64,000 nucleotides of DNA from Taudactylus pleione (GCA_031769625.1 JAUIMM010000016.1:17189001-17253000); one strand, 5' to 3'; numbered from the stretch's first letter, positions 34,931 through 44,896 are shown. Notes: generated by a model from the letters alone, not told the origin. Program-made: numbers and translations.

Positions 34931-36551
34931 TCAGGTCCATAAATATTGGGATATTGACAGAATTTTCATATTTTGGCCTCTATTCACCACCACAATGGCT
35001 TTGAAATGAAACAAACAAGATGTGAATTAACTGCAGACTTTCAGATTTAATTTGAGGGTAATTACATCCAAATCAGGTGAACGGTGTAGGAATTACAACA
35101 GTTTCTATATGTGCCTCCCACTTTTTAAGGGGCCAAAAGTAATGGGACAAACTAAACAATCCTAAATCTAACTTTCACTTTTTAATAGTCTGTTGCAAAT
35201 CCTTTACAGGCAATTACAGCCTGAGGTCTGGAACGCATAGACATCACCAGATGCTGGGTTTCATCCCTGGTGATGATCTGCCAGGCCTCTACTGCAAATG
35301 TCTTCAGTTCCTGCTTGTTCTTGGGGCATTTTCCCTTCAGTTTTGTCTTCATCAAGTGAAATGCATGCTCAATCGGATTCAGGTCAGGGGATTGACTTGG
35401 CCATTGCATAACATTCCACTTTTTAGCCTTAAAAAACTCTTTGGTTGCTCTTGCAGTATGCTTCGGGTCATTGTCCATCTGCACTGTGAAGCGCCGTCCA
35501 ATGAGTTCTGAAGCATTTGACTGAATATGAGCATATATAATATTGCCCGAAGCACTTCAGAATTCATTCTGCTGCTTTTGTCAGCAGTCACATCATCAAT
35601 AAATACAAGGGAACCAGTTCCATTGGCAGCCATACATGCCCACGCCATGACACTACCACCACCATGCTTCACTGATGAGGTGGTATGTTTTGGATCATGA
35701 GCAGTTCCTTTCCTTCTCTTCCCATCACTCTGGTACAAGTTGATCTTTGTCTCATCTGTCCATAGGATGTTGTTCCAGAACTGTAATGGCTTTTTTAGAT
35801 GTTGTTTGGCAAACTCTAATCTGGTCTTCCTGTTTTTGTGGCTCACCAATGGTTTGCATCTTGTGGTGAACCCTCTATATTCACTCTTGTGAAGTCTTCT
35901 CTTGAATGTTGACTTTGACACATATACATCTACCTCCTGGAGAGTGTTCTTGATTTGGCCAACTGTTGTGAAGGGGTTTTTCTTCACCAGGGAAATAATT
36001 ATATTGTCATCCACCACAGTTGTTTTCCGTGGTCTTCCGGGCCTTTTGGTGTTGCTGAGCTCTCCGGTGCGTTCTTTCTTTTTAAGAATGTTCCAAACAG
36101 TTGATTTGGCCACACCTAATGTTTTTGCTATTTCTCTGATGGGTTTGTTTTGATTTTTCAGCCTAATGATGGCTTGCTTCACTGATAGTGACAGCTCTTT
36201 GGATCTCATATTGAGAGTTGACAGCAACTGATTCCAAATGCAAATGTCACATCTAGAATCAACTCCAGACCTTTTACCTGTTAATTGATAATGAATAGCC
36301 CACACCTGTCCATGAAATAGCTTTTGGGTTGATAGTCCCATTACTTTTGGCCCTTAAAAAGTGGGAGGCACATATTGAAACTGTTGTAATTCCTACACCG
36401 TTCACCCAATTTGGATGTAATTACCCTCAAATTAAATCTGAAAGTCTGCAGTTAAAGAACATCTTGTTTGTTTCGTTTCAAAACCATTGTGGTGGTGAAT
36501 AGAGGCCAAAATCTGAAAATTCTGTCAATGTCCCAATATTTATGGACCTGA

Positions 36552-36554
<3 letters not shown>
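34928..36554 (-). mobile_element. Tc1-like element, 1627 bp, ~215 bp inverted ends
   Basis: The ends CAGTCAGGTCCATAAATATT (left) and its complement (right) bound the copy. TA follows at 36555-36556 and CA, one base from TA, precedes at 34926-34927. Homologous inverted arms extend inward about 215 bp to the CTTTTTAAGGGGCCAAAAGTAATGGGAC block. Size, target and transposase identify a Tc1/mariner element. The transposase is on the minus strand. Confidence 0.96.
35182..36209 (-). pseudogene. Tc1-like DD34E transposase, one frameshift
   Basis: The probable start is the Met at 36209 (MRSKELS), which fits the family better than the upstream in-frame Met at 36341 in the inverted arm. Paired helix-turn-helix regions come first (VKQAIIRLKNQNKPIREIAK and KSTVWNILKKKERTG, then GRPRKT). 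The catalytic first Asp is in LWTDETKI, the second in MDNDPKHTA and the Glu in LNPIEHAF. There are 34 residues between the last two, so DD34E. A 2 bp insertion in an ATAT run near 35537 shifts the frame, so the second half reads in another frame down to 35182. The catalytic triad residues are all still present. Such transposases cut and paste the element in the nucleus at TA sites. This copy is probably inactive. Confidence 0.95.
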
Positions 36555-36588
<34 letters not shown>

Positions 36589-36610
36589 GAGAGAGAGAGA
36601 GAGAGAGAGA
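36555..36610. repeat. (TA)n(GA)n microsatellite between Tc1 and PLE-1
   Basis: TA dinucleotides followed by about 14 GA dinucleotides. PLE-1 begins at GTTTAACAGAG directly after. Confidence 0.9.
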
Positions 36611-36695
36611 GTTTAACAGAGAAGGAGGGCACTCACCAGGTAAGGTAGTAGAATAAAATCACATCTTTATTACTTAACTTGATTAAAACATTGTA

Positions 36696-36733
36696 GTCGA
36701 CGTTTCAATCCGCCTAGGGACCGTCATCAGGAC
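36696..36733 (-). ncRNA. Hammerhead-ribozyme-like motif, PLE-1 left arm
   Basis: On the minus strand the order is CCTGATGA, a helix GGTCC...GGATT with loop CTAGGC, GAAAC, and GTC with a palindromic ACGT at the short stem III. This matches the type I hammerhead core CUGANGA...GAAA...GUC, but with one extra C after CUGAUGA. Hammerheads in PLE terminal repeats are established and many have stem III so short that they work as dimers. Activity of this one is not shown. Confidence 0.65.
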
Positions 36734-37002
36734 ACAAACACACAGGTCTCTCCACAGCAACTGATCAATTCTGTGTGAGAGCCACCTTCAATAGCAAACA
36801 GAATACATTTAGACCCTCCCCCTAAGATGACTCACTAGAATCCACCCAGAAATAAACAATAAATAAAAAACAATTCTAGAGGATAACTGTGAGACAGTTC
36901 ATACAACCAGTGGCTGTGCATAGCGACAAAATATAACATCCTTGAAGTAGAATATCAAGGCATGCATGTACGAAGAGAAAACACACAAAACAAACAAATG
37001 CA

Positions 37003-37495
37003 TGCCACAACAAAGATGGCGCCCGCTAGTCTGTTTTCAACAGCATAATAAACCCATATGCCACCTCCAAGATGGCGTCCGACAATAAATAAACCTTAAA
37101 GAGACTCGTTTGTATCGAATATCATCAAGGAGCTCATAATTACATTTGTGCCCACACATTGAAACGGGAGCGCACCACACCAGAGCTGGCGTTCATAAAA
37201 CAGAAACCACCTCCTAGTGTGTGCTTGTGGAGTAAACAGGACTATGCCACAACAAAGATGGCGCCCACAAGTCCGAGCCAAACAGCATAGCAGAGACATC
37301 TGCCACCTTCAAGATGGTGCCCGGCATCAGCATCGCTACACAAGAACCACTGCAGCCTGCATCATCAAAAGTTTCAATATACATCAAAAGATAGAATCGC
37401 GCCACACAACAGATGGCGCTCATGAAGCCAAAACCACCTCCCAATGTGCGCATACACGCAAACAAAAACACGCCATAACAAAGATGGCGCCCCTC
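37003..37495. promoter_or_regulatory. Six AAGATGGCG (YY1-like) motifs in the pLTR
   Basis: AAGATGGCG or close variants begin at 37013, 37069, 37255, 37311, 37411 (AGATGGCG) and 37481. The first two pairs are each 56 bp apart because the ~240 bp unit is duplicated. AAGATGGCGGC-like sequences are the core site of the vertebrate factor YY1. The same array, inverted, is in the right arm. Confidence 0.5.
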
Positions 37496-38070
37496 CATCC
37501 AACCACATAAATTGACATAACAGGATCAAAGGTTACACAGGTTTCATGAACTGTCTCATGCACATTGAAAAGTCAAACGATAAGTGTAATGTATTAAATA
37601 AATAAAAATGAAAAAATATATACCTCTAATTTGCTCACACCTGACGACATCAATATTTATAGTTTATTTAACCTATCATGGATCCCTCTTTCTGATGCTG
37701 AGAATAGCCTTTTAAGTTTGGGACTTTCTTTTGTTCCGACCGTCAGACATGACAAATTTAGGTGGTCTGTAGATCAGTTTAAGTTTGGGAGAAAATTAAG
37801 GTTGAGAGAATTTTTCTCACATGAACAAGGTGTGAGTGTGACTACTAAAAAAGATTTCACCAAACCTAGCAGTTTTGACCCTCAATCGTCCAATGCCCGT
37901 ATTAGAACTTTTCTAAGGATGATCGAAAATGAGATGGCAACTAAATCCACCATTTGTAAATATGATAACCTTACAGCTGCACAAAGGTTGGCACTTAAGA
38001 GTCTAATGAACAATGATAAGTTGGTCATTAGACAGGCCGATAAAGGCGGCGCAGTTATAGTGCAAGATTG

Positions 38071-39344
38071 TTAATAATTATATTAGTGGTGCGCTCTGGG
38101 TTTCTAAATGCAACTAATTTGTGGTGATAATCTCTAAATAGTGCGCTCTATAATTGATTTCAATATCTCTAAAAGTACTCCTATCCCTGAACGGGAAATG
38201 TCTTCTAACGTATCCACAATGTCCAAATAAACTCTCGTGGGACTTGAAATAAAAATGTCTTAAGGAAAATGTCTTATGCAAATCTGTGGGATGGATGTTC
38301 TTTATATGATGCTTTCCTTAATTCTGTAGGATGGGTGTTCGGTATTACACGTAACCTCTTCTATCTCCTCTCCACCTCAAAATGTAATGCATAAGCACAG
38401 TATCAGGAACAGGGTATACGCGATCATGCAGGTAGGTAAGTGATGGATGTACTTACCAAGCGTGAAGACTGTGTACTCCAGTATAATTAAAGGGTTTTAT
38501 TGTAAAATAATAACATAAGACTCACCAGAGTCTAATATAGCAAAAATGGACATATAGTATAAGTCCCAATATGTGCACTAATGCATGAATTAATATCAAG
38601 TTCGTTGCTAATACAAAAAAGGGGGCGTGTATTAGCAACGAACTTGATATTAATTCATGCATTAGTGCACATATTAGGACTTATACTATATGTCCATTTT
38701 TGCTATATTAGACTCTGGTGAGTCTTATGTTATTATTTTACAATAAAACCCTTTAATTATACTGGAGTACACAGTCTCCTTAAGTACCATCACCCCATTT
38801 CCACCATACTTCCTCTGAGCAGCGGGACGAGGGATACCAGCAGGAACTGACTTCACGCTTGGTAAGTACATCCATCACTTACCTACCTGCATGATCGCGT
38901 ATACCCTGTTCCTGATACTGTGCTTATGCATTACATTTTGAGGTGGAGAGGAGATAGAAGAGGTTACGTGTAATACCGAACACCCATCCTACAGAATTAA
39001 GGAAAGCATCATATAAAGAACATCCATCCCACAGACTTGCATAAGACATTTTCCTTAAGACATTTTTATTTCAAGTCCCACAAGAGTTTATTTGGAAATT
39101 GTGGATACGTTAGAAGACATTTCCCGTTCAGGGATAGGAGTACTTTTAGAGATATTGAAATCAATTATAGAGCGCACTATTTAGAGATTATCACCACAAA
39201 TTAGTTGCATTTAGAAACCCAGAGCGCACCACTAATATAATTATTAACTGTGCTTGTGTAGAGGTGGGATACCTCTTTTTAGTGGAGCTGCTAGGGTCTT
39301 TACAAACGAGAGATCGAGAGCGTTGTTAATCTCCCTTTTTTTTC
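38071..39344. mobile_element. Foldback PLE-like insertion in the PLE-1 gene, 14 bp TSD
   Basis: ATAGTGCAAGATTG occurs on both sides (38057-38070 and 39345-39358), so this ~1.27 kb block was inserted into the RT gene. The block is a large inverted repeat: 38071-~38620 is the complement of ~38628-39248, with only a few bases at the hairpin centre (GGGGGCGTGTATTAG) and a 95 bp spacer of extra sequence in the right arm (about 38781-38875). A unique right tail (GTAGAGGTGGGATACCTC...) ends in a T-run. The inverted plan and tail resemble solo inverted pLTRs of PLEs; class assignment is an inference. Confidence 0.82.
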
Positions 39345-40729
39345 ATAGTGCAAGATTGGGATGCCTACGATCGAGAGATACGTAGGCAATTGTCCGATGA
39401 TTTGGTCTACACTAGAGTACCACAGAATCCAATGTATGATATCAAACGATGTGTTGATCTTTCTATTGACTTGGCGGTTCGGCACAATTGGTTGGACAGT
39501 GGTATTGCTGAGTTTCTGTGGGTTGAATACCCTATTTGTCCTATTCTGTATACCCTCCCAAAGGTCCACAAAAGTTTGGTCGACCCGCCAGGTCATCCTA
39601 TTATCTCGGCTAGGGGATCTGTGTTGCAGCCATTGGCTGTATTTGTTGATAGTTTTTTGCAATCCTACGTCTGTGGGATGCATAGCTATATACGAGATAC
39701 GACCGATTTTCTTGACAAGATTTCTGCATTGGGTATGGTCCCTGATTCCATGTGGTTGGTAACAATGGATGTTAATTCGCTTTACACCATCATACCACAT
39801 GAGGAGGGTATTGACATTTTACATCAGGTGTTAATTGAGGGTTCCCACTGTGGACCACCAGTGGAATTTTTGCTTGAGCTGACAAGATTGGTCCTTACGA
39901 AAAATCATTTTATGTACGGTAATGAATTTTATATACAACGCATGGGTACTGCCATGGGATCCAATCTTGCTCCAGCTTATGCAAATCTGTACATGCAACA
40001 TTATGAGAATACCATTTTGCTCCCAAAATTTGGTGATAAGATCTATTTCTTTGGTCGTTATATTGACGACCTTTTTCTGATTTGGAGTGGCACAGATTTG
40101 GAATTCAGTGATATGATTATATATCTTAACACGCTTGACAACCCAATACATTTTACACATCATATTGACAAATCAGTGATGAATTTTTTGGATGTCACTA
40201 TTTATCGGGAAGAAGGGAAGCTTGTGTCCACATTATATTGAAAAGGAACAGATCGGAATACGGTGCTCCATTCAAGAAGTCATCATCCTGACACTCTGAA
40301 GGAGAGTTTACCCATATCGAAATTTATGCGAGTATTGCGTAATAACAGCTCAGCAGTGACAGCGGAGACCCAGATTGCTGAAATGAGTCAACGTTTCCAA
40401 GCCAGAAGTTATAATAATTCTACTATACAGAGATGCCTTCTAAAGGCGAGACGAAGGCATTCCCAGGTGGTAGGAAGACCTAAACGTACATTGGATCCAA
40501 AAAGGATGATTACTACCTCTACTTTTGACGTAGCTTCACATCATGCCAAACGAGCATATGCTAAGTTTTGGCCTATTATTACGTCAGACACTACTTTCAA
40601 GGGAATAAGTTCCAGTCCTCCAATGTGTTCATATCGCCGTGGAGCTAACCTTAAGCAGCTCCTCATGAGACCTATTAAACAACCACAGCTGACACAGTCT
40701 TCATGGTTACAGTCCCGTAAAGTTGGCTG

Positions 40730-41263
40730 TTTTAGATGCACAGATTGCACAACATGTCGATCCATGCTGGTTGGCTCTCATTTTGCACATCTGCATAGTG
40801 GTAAAAAAAATCTAAATCCGATATAAATTACACTGTACTTCGGATTTTGTGATCTATTTGATTATTTGCCCATGCGGCCAGTATTATGTGGGGATGACCA
40901 CACACAACTTTAGGGAACGCATGGCCAACCATCGCTCTTCTATTCGTGCTGCTTTATCTAGCAATGATTCAGATAAGCCAGTGGCCCGTAATTTGTTTTA
41001 GATGCACAGATTGCACAACATGTCGATCCATGCTGGTTGGCTCTCATTTTGCACATCTGCATAGTGGTAAAAAAAATCAAAATCTGATATAAATTACACT
41101 GTACTTCGGATTTTGTGATCTATTTGATTATTTGCCCATGCGGCCAGTATTATGTGGGGATGACCACACACAACTTTAGGGAACGCATGGCCAACCATCG
41201 CTCTTCTATTCGTGCTGCTTTATCTAGCAATGATTCAGATAAGCCAGTGGCCCATAATTTCGC
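40730..41263 (+). repeat. 267 bp tandem duplication in PLE-1
   Basis: TTTTAGATGCACAGATTGCA begins at 40730 and again at 40997. The copies are nearly identical (for example TCTAAATCCG versus TCAAAATCTG and CCCGTAATTT versus CCCATAATTT), so the duplication is recent relative to the other damage. Confidence 0.93.
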
Positions 41264-41856
41264 TAAAGAGAGACACCCGCTGTCAAGTCTCAAGTGTATG
41301 TTAATTGATCACATACCTAGACTTCCTCGTGGTGGTGATCGAGCTAAGTTATTACGTCAGCGTGAGGCCAGGTGGATATTCGAACTGGACACAGTAGCCC
41401 CAAGGGGTTTAAATGAATCCAATCCATATAATATTTTTTTGCGTTAGGTAACATTTGGATTTTATGTGACGGACACACCTACAAAAGATTTTGTATTTTC
41501 TTTTTTCATTTTGTATTTTTTACTTTTTTTGGTTTGCACAATAATTAATAATTTGTTGGTTTGCCCAATATGAATGGTTATTTTTTGTTATTTTTTGTTT
41601 TTGTATGTGTATATTCCACCTTTTTTTGGTTACATTATACATTTTCTTAGGAATATGAGTTATGCACTAGTAGATGTATATTATTGATAGTGCAATGTTA
41701 AAACCTCTAATTGTTTTGATTTAGGAACTGTTGTAACCCTCCCCTGTCAGACTGATACAGTCGGTTTGGCTTCAGTAGATATCCTTGTCACCATGACTGA
41801 CAGCTGGTGTGTCTCTGATGAGATATACTCTTGTGGCAATGAAGCTTATCCTATAG

Positions 41857-42910
41857 TAAACTATAAATATTGATGTCGTCAGGTGTGAGCAAATTAGAGG
41901 TATACTTTTTCATTTTTATTTATTTAATACTTTACACTTATCGTTTGACTTTTCAATGTGCATGAGACAGTTCATGAAACCTGTGTAACCTTTGAACCTG
42001 TTATGTCAATTTATGTGGTTGGATGGATGGGCGCCATCTTTGTTGTGGCGTGTTTTTGTTTGCGTGTATGCGCACATTGGGAGGTAGTTTTGGCTTCATG
42101 AGCGCCATCTGTTGTGTGGTGCGATTCTATCTTTTGATGTATATTGAAACTTTTGATGATGCAGGCTGCAGTGGTTCTTGTGTAGCGATGCTGATGCCGG
42201 GCGCCATCTTGAAGGTGGCAGATGTCTCTGCTATGCTGTTTGGCTCGGACCTGCGGGCGCCATCTTTGTTGTGGCATAGTCCTGGTTACTCCACAAGCAC
42301 ACACTAGGAGGTGGTTTCTGTTTTATGAGCTCCAGCTCTGGTGTGGTGCGCTCCCGTTTCAATGTGTGGGCACAAATGTAATTATGAGCTCCTTGATGAT
42401 ATTCGATACAAACGAGTCTCTTTAAGGTTTATTTATTGTCGGACGCCATCTTGGAGGTGGCATATGGGTTTATTATGCTGTTGACAACAGACTAGCGGGT
42501 GCCATCTTTGTTGTGGCATGCATTTGTTTGTTTTGTGTGCTTTCTCTTCATACATGCAGGCCTTGATATTCTACTTCAAGGATGTTATATTTTGTCGCTA
42601 TGCACAGCCACTGGTTGTATGAACTGTCTCACAGTTATCCTCTAGAATTGTTTTTTATTTATTGTTTATTTCTGGGTGGATTCTAGTGAGTCATCTTAGG
42701 GGGAGGGTCTAAATGTATTCTGTTTGCTATTTAAGGTGGCTCTCACACAGCATTGATCAGTGGCTGTGGAGAGACCTGTGTGTTTGTGTCCTGATGACGG
42801 TCCCTAGGCGGATTGAAACGTCGACTCCAATGTTTTAATCAAGTTAAGTAATAAAGATGTTATTTTATTCTACTACCTTACCTGGTGAGTGCCCTCCTTC
42901 TCTGTTAAAC
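41857..42910 (+). repeat. PLE-1 right inverted pLTR
   Basis: Inverse of 36611-37667. It begins at ACTATAAATATTGATGTCG and ends at TCTCTGTTAAAC, carrying the same GGCGCCATCTT motif array and the plus-strand hammerhead-like motif at 42788-42825. It lies just 3-prime of the GIY-YIG coding end and its AT-rich 3-prime untranslated region (41448-41856). Confidence 0.92.
42788..42825 (+). ncRNA. Hammerhead-ribozyme-like motif, PLE-1 right arm
   Basis: CTGATGA at 42791-42797 is followed by a six-pair helix with loop CTAGGC, then GAAAC at 42815-42819, GTC at 42820-42822 and GAC at 42823-42825. GTC before CTGATGA could pair with that GAC as stem I. Predicted cleavage would be after the C at 42822. The extra C between CUGAUGA and the helix departs from the canonical core. 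Confidence 0.65.
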
Positions 42911-43012
42911 TCTGTGTTTTGGATTCCTATTGGATCTTTGAGGAGCACCACACTGCTGACTTACATTTACATTGAGTGCGGATATCAACGTTCCTATATA
43001 TATATATATATA

Positions 43013-43278
43013 TATCCAGACGTAGAGGCGGCACTCAGAGATCAATCACCATACTTGAGACAGAATAATATTTCAACGTTTCGAGACCATTTATTATCTC
43101 GTCATCCTGAAGACGAGATAATAAATGGTCTCAAAACGTTGAAATATTATTCTGTCTCAAGTATGGTGATTGATCTCTGAGTGCCGCCTCTACGTCTGGA
43201 TATGTTGGATCCTGTGTGGGATACCTAGGAGGGCACCAGAACATTATCGATTCAAGGTGGGAGTGCTGCCCTATGTGG

Positions 43279-43312
<34 letters not shown>
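43013..43312. mobile_element. Small PLE-derived foldback (two pLTR ends head to head)
   Basis: CCAGACGTAGAGGCGGCACT to about 43106 is almost perfectly complementary to the sequence up to AGTGCCGCCTCTACGTCTGG ending near 43200. The dyad centre is ATCCTGAAG. A unique tail (GGATCCTGTGTGGGATACCT...GGGAGTGCTGCCC) leads to a (TA)n run, matching the tail style of PLE-2 (GGACATTATATATAT...GGAGTGCCGCCC). (TA)n flanks both ends. Confidence 0.75.
43103..43142 (+). ncRNA. Hammerhead-like motif at the dyad of the small foldback
   Basis: CCTGAAGA (43106-43113) with helix CGAGA...TCTC, then AAAACGTTG. The left half on the minus strand retains the intact GAAACGTTG but has CAGGATGA in place of CCTGATGA. Each arm thus keeps a different half of the core. 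Confidence 0.5.
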
Positions 43313-43315
<3 letters not shown>

Positions 43316-43319
43316 GGTA

Positions 43320-43835
43320 TAAAAATCTATAGATTAATGAATGTATACATACACACACATACTGATATGAAGAAACTGAGGGTTCAATTCTTAGAGTGAA
43401 ATGACCTGCATTTTTCCTTGAAATCTCACCTCTTTCCGGGGTAGCATTTCTAATATCCTTTAAGATCAGCAGCAGCTTCCTGTTGTCTGGCGGGCACGGA
43501 GCTTAGTCTCTGCACGTGGAAGTGGACTGTGGGAAGGAAGGGTAAAGTACACTGCACAGTGCTGCTCCTTGCACTCACCACCAGGCAAGCCGAAGGAGTC
43601 ACAGTGACAGGGACATGCTCTGACAGTCAGTAACCGAAAGCATGAATGGCAGTGACCCCCCTCCCCCACTCGTGGCCCGCTAAGCCCTACCCCCTCGCGG
43701 GAAGGGGTGTGGTCACAACGCACTGGTGCCCACCGGGGAATTACCCGATTCCCCGGCAGCCCAGTCCAAGCCTGGCCATAGTACACATCACTTGCCATTT
43801 TTTTACACTGATTTCCTCGCAATGCTTGCGGTAGG
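43320..43835. other. No recognisable gene
   Basis: A GC-rich stretch (43470-43770) includes CCCTCGCGGGAAGGGG and CCCACCGGGGAATTACCCGATTCCCCGG dyads, suggesting repeat origin, but no terminal repeats were found and no frame is convincing. Confidence 0.35.
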
Positions 43836-43839
43836 GTAA

Positions 43840-44100
43840 AGCTACCTCAAGCACTGCGTTCGCATCCGATGGTGCTTGATGTACCAATGTTTTAATACAC
43901 TTCCTGGAGATGACGTGTTGCTGGTGGGCGGCTCTGCCTGTGCGATTGGGCATACGCATACACAAATTGGCCGCTTGCTAAGACATGGTAGGCGTGTTTA
44001 TGCCTTGGCGAGCGTTCGCCTCCCGTGGCGTCACTTTGACAAATTTGCATATGCATCTAGCGAGCGTACGCAGATAGCGAACGGGTCTGAATCAGGCCCA
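43840..44100. mobile_element. MITE fragment, right end GGGTCTGAATCAGGCCC
   Basis: Ends ACGGGTCTGAATCAGGCCCA, the usual right terminus of the 'GGGCCTGATTCAGA' family. The interior has GAGCGTACG and CGCATACG words typical of that family. The left end could not be fixed. Confidence 0.55.
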
Positions 44101-44292
44101 TAGGTCTCAAGCCAAGTTGAAAAAACAACCCATGGTCAAATTCAAGGAATAAAACTCAACAGGACATGAGCAGCACTATCACAGGATGGAGTGGACTGAG
44201 GAATGTGGTAAAGCAGTGGATGTACTGATTGAGTAGAAATTCCTCCATAATACAGGTCTCATACAAGATACATGGCATACTTAGCTCATTAA

Positions 44293-44896
44293 GGGGCCTA
44301 TTCATGATGTTAATTATCGGGGTCCGGACGGACCCCGATAATTAACATTCTAATTTGCAGCGGCCACCGGAGCAATTCAGCATTGCTCCGGAGCGGTGGC
44401 AGCTGATGTGAAATCAGCTGGCCCCGCGAGCGGCTTCACTGCTCCTTTTCCTTTTCGGAGCAGTGAATCTTTTCACAGTGAGCATGCACGACTTACAGGT
44501 CACGCATGCGCACAAGAGGTCCGCTGTCTGGAGGAAGGAGCAGGACAGGGGCAGAAGGATCCGAGAGGATCCCTTCTCGCAACCCGGACCTGCTTCCCAT
44601 AGGGAAGAGCGGGTTGCCAACCCCAAGCGGGGGTATTCGCCATCTGAAGATGGCGAATTCCCACGCAGTCAAGCTCCGAAAATATAATATTTTCGGAGCT
44701 TGATGAATTCTGTCCCCATACTAGTGTATGGGGACAGTGGGCCATTCCGCAAACAGAAGGTAAGCAGGAGATATCTGTGATATCTCCTGCTTCACCTTCT
44801 TAATGAATGGCCCGAATACTTAATTGTCACAATTGCAGGTGAAAATTTGCTTTTTCACGTGCTTTTGTGACAATTAAGTGATGATGAATAGGCCCC
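44293..44896. mobile_element. MITE (604 bp) of stacked hairpins, TIR GGGGCCTATTCATGATG, TSD TAA
   Basis: GGGGCCTATTCATGATG and its near inverse ATGATGAATAGGCCCC are flanked by TAA (44290-44292, 44897-44899). The interior is a series of hairpins: ATTATCGGGGTCC/GGACCCCGATAAT, CCGGAGCAAT/ATTGCTCCGG, ATTCGCCATCTG/AGATGGCGAATT, AAGCTCCGAAAATAT/ATATTTTCGGAGCTT, TGTCCCCATAC/GTATGGGGACA, AGCAGGAGATATC/GATATCTCCTGCT and CTTAATTGTCAC/GTGACAATTAAG. Non-coding. Confidence 0.92.

Larger units (their letters stand above)
36611..37667 (-). repeat. PLE-1 left inverted pLTR
   Basis: Complementary to 41857-42910 with few differences. It contains a hammerhead-like motif on the minus strand (36696-36733), a ~240 bp internal tandem duplication (units from about 37003 and 37244) and six AAGATGGCG-type motifs. 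The coding frame begins inside the inner edge of this arm. Confidence 0.92.
37631..41447 (+). pseudogene. PLE-1 RT and GIY-YIG protein, interrupted and broken
   Basis: The N-terminal piece (37631-38074) holds the Neptune-type LSLGLSFVPT and RKLRLREFF region and ends at ADKGGAVIVQD. Here another element is inserted. The frame resumes at 39348 (VQDWDAYDREIRRQ), then shows LYTLPKVHK, MDVNSLYTIIPHEEG, GTAMGSNLAPAYANLYM and the RT catalytic RYIDD at 40056-40070, both Asp intact. A TGA at 40239-40241 then interrupts the same frame. The Cys-rich linker (FRCTDCTTCRS) follows, and a frameshift at an A-run near 40805. A 267 bp direct duplication (40730-40996 repeated at 40997-41263) copies the linker and nuclease start. 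The nuclease (IYLIICPCGQYYVGMT, FRERMANHR) ends at 41447. At least four separate lesions make it non-functional. Confidence 0.93.
36611..43000 (+). mobile_element. PLE-1: Neptune-type Penelope-like element with inverted terminal repeats
   Basis: A left arm (36611-37667) and right arm (41857-42910) are ~1.05 kb inverted repeats. Between them is a decayed gene with a Penelope-type RT and a GIY-YIG nuclease. PLEs are known to carry long terminal repeats (pLTRs) that may be direct or inverted, and Neptune is a GIY-YIG-containing clade. After the right arm a unique tail (about 42911-43000, TTGGATTCCTATTGGATC...) runs to a (TA)n tract. The gene is interrupted by a separate foldback element (38071-39344). 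Confidence 0.92.

Noticed and set aside
37096..37510. Opposed ~70-97 codon frames present in both PLE-1 arms
   Set aside because: They arise from the internal pLTR duplication and mirror one another in the inverted arm; no domain.
38071..39344. Interpretation as an intron of the PLE-1 gene
   Set aside because: A 14 bp duplication brackets the block and there are no splice consensus sites at the joints; the structure is an inverted repeat.
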